From assembly GCF_947241705.1 (NCBI RefSeq), contig NC_079269.1:558001-622000 (forward strand): a stretch of 64,000 bases of DNA. The letters run 5' to 3'. Below, one piece after another: positions 62,731 through 64,000 of the stretch. This DNA comes from Saccharomyces mikatae IFO 1815. Lineage: Eukaryota > Ascomycota > Saccharomycetes > Saccharomycetales > Saccharomycetaceae. How positions within the stretch are numbered: the stretch's first letter is position 1; every line of letters starts with the position of its first letter. The position numbers and the translations under genes were made by a program. Below the pieces are notes generated by a model that made no database searches, was not told the origin of the DNA, and saw only the letters and a list, made by a program, of their open reading frames with translations.

Positions 62731-63208
62731 GTTCTCACGATTGAGTCAAGCTGAAATAGTTGACTGTCACGAACTTGCCAGTATTCTTTCAACTAGCAGA
62801 CTTGATAATTGTGAGAACTACCTTGACCGAGGTTTGGAAACAACGTTTGAATTTCAATCGCGGAGTGTCCGTAAATGCAACACCCAGTCATAATAATCAA
62901 ATTTAGATCTATGATAGGAAGCAGTGATTAACTATCACAAGAAACCATTTGTGTAACGCGTTTCTTCGGCACTTATTCGATATAGTAAATACACTTTACC
63001 AGTGATCTAGTGGTCCTCTTTCTACTTTTAGCCGCATGAGTACTTCAATTAAAGTCCTTTCTAGCTCGTTTTTAATGACTCCTCTGTTCAGCGAAGGAAA
63101 TAAAAAAATAGAGTACTGGCTGAAAAATTTCGTTAATAAGTTTACTCATGAGCTCGAAGAACAGTTTAAAGGGGCAGGAAGGAGTTTAAAAAACTAAGTT
63201 AACAAGAC
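62731..63208. other. MRP7-HRB1 divergent promoter
   Basis: 478 bp between divergent genes with A-rich blocks close to HRB1. No gene is seen. Confidence 0.5.
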
Positions 63209-64000
63209 ATGTCTGATCAAGAAAGAAGTTCAGAAAACGTATGTTTCATTGATAAGTGAGGTGAAGAAGAGGTTTTGAAGCGAAACATTTATGAAGTCAT
63301 GGGAATTAAAAAGCATTGGTGAACAGTGAGTTATCATTTAAATACTACCTTCGATCCGTTTTCTTATCATGATTTGATGAGTTCAATGGATAATAAGAGT
63401 GCAATGTTACGGGGAGCCTGCAGGTGATAAAAAGTAATGAAAAGAGACTGTTTGAAAATGTCCCTGTTTTTTAGTACTTACTATACTAAAATATCCAGGG
63501 TATTGCATATTCCGACCTGCCATGACTTACTCGTTTCTCTTTCTTTATGAAATTTAAAAACATTTACTAATACTATTCATTGTTTGTAGAATAATCGAAG
63601 TAGATCGAGATCGAGATCGCCCGTTCGTCGCCGGATGAGTGGTGATCGTGGTTATGAAAGAGACAACCACTCGTCGCGGGGATCAGGTAATTATAATGGT
63701 GGGCGAAGGTTCACAGATACGTATAGAGGAGGCAGGGAGAGGGCGGAGTATAGAGGCAGGGAGAGGCCCACTTATAGGGAAAGAGAATCGTTCAATAACA
63801 GAGATAATCCTAGATCCAGAGATCGTTACGACAATAGGTACAGAGGAAGAGATGGAAGTGGTCGTTATGAGAACAGGCGTGATGATTATCCCAGAAACTT
63901 TAGAGCTAGACATAATCCACGCGACGACAGTAGAAGAAGCGGTTTCAACAGCAAAGGAGCAAGAGGGGATTACGGTCCTTTGTTAGCGCGTGAGTTGGAT
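63209..64000 (+). CDS. HRB1: mRNA export SR-like protein Hrb1 (5' part), one intron
   Basis: This is the start of HRB1 (YNL004W), an SR-like poly(A)+ RNA-binding protein that associates with TREX and escorts spliced mRNA out of the nucleus with quality control. Exon 1 is 63209-63238 (MSDQERSSEN), the intron 63239-63589 (351 bp), and exon 2 from 63590, open to the window end. The visible product is 147 aa: SRSRSRSPVRRR followed by an Arg/Gly/Ser/Asp-rich region and ending LLARELD, just before the first RRM of the family. The gene continues past 64000. A 115-aa frame at 63639-63986 is an off-frame shadow. Confidence 0.95.
63239..63589 (+). other. HRB1 intron
   Basis: GTATGT at the 5' end, TTGTAG at the 3' end, and TACTAAT at 63565-63571 as the best branch site, one base off TACTAAC. 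Length 351 bp, close to the intron I recall in S. cerevisiae. The position after codon 10 is conserved. Confidence 0.9.

Noticed and set aside
63639-63986. 115-aa frame at the right end
   Set aside because: Off-frame shadow of HRB1 exon 2, whose correct frame carries the RS/RG-rich sequence.

Overview
The window is a compact, intron-poor yeast nuclear segment: intron-containing tRNA-Pro, Ty1/2-type and Ty3-type solo LTRs beside a tRNA, GTATGT/TACTAAC-type introns, and about 38 protein genes that I recognise one by one as chromosome XIV left-arm genes of Saccharomyces. The proteins are nearly the same length as their S. cerevisiae counterparts but differ at several percent of residues as I recall them (for example NCE103, IDH1, KTR5, ASI3). 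It is therefore most likely a sister species in the Saccharomyces sensu stricto group, or a very divergent lineage. The species cannot be settled from this sequence alone.

Layout. (1) 1-7790: tRNA-Thr, then NCE103, IDH1, GPI15 (with intron), BDP1 and YNL040W, running in the opposite direction to the S288C map. (2) 7791-9076: a breakpoint-like strip holding a delta LTR, a truncated sigma LTR and tRNA-Pro. (3) 9077-10246: YNL035C in S288C orientation. (4) 10401-14580: left arm of a 4180-bp inverted repeat (tRNA-Ile, a YNL018C/YNL034W-type gene and a YNL019C/YNL033W-type gene). (5) 14581-38544: a 23,964-bp unique loop, ARK1, HDA1, RCM1, FAP1, EFM6, KSH1, SSN8, SAM50, CRZ1, KTR5, HHF2, HHT2, SIW14. 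(6) 38545-42724: right arm, the exact mirror of the left as far as compared. (7) 42725-64000: PUB1, PBI2, HEF3, SPO1 (with intron), YNL011C, PYP1, IDP3, ASI3, SIS1, LST8, MRP7 and the 5' part of HRB1 (with intron), in S288C order and orientation.

Relative to S288C gene numbering, the 24-kb loop is inverted between its repeat arms, and the NCE103-YNL040W block is flipped against YNL035C. The two most interesting features are therefore structural: a flip-flop inversion cassette whose arms carry two sporulation-type genes of unknown function, and a rearrangement junction marked by nested LTR remnants beside a tRNA gene.

There is no operon logic, as expected for yeast. Shared promoters are informative: the NCE103-IDH1 region holds a CRE-like site and three CACGTG boxes, HHF2-HHT2 share Spt10-type sites, SIS1-LST8 has a five-unit perfect heat-shock element, IDP3 has an oleate-response element, and the repeat arms carry a perfect Ndt80 (MSE) site. 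Comparisons with S. cerevisiae are from memory; no database was searched.
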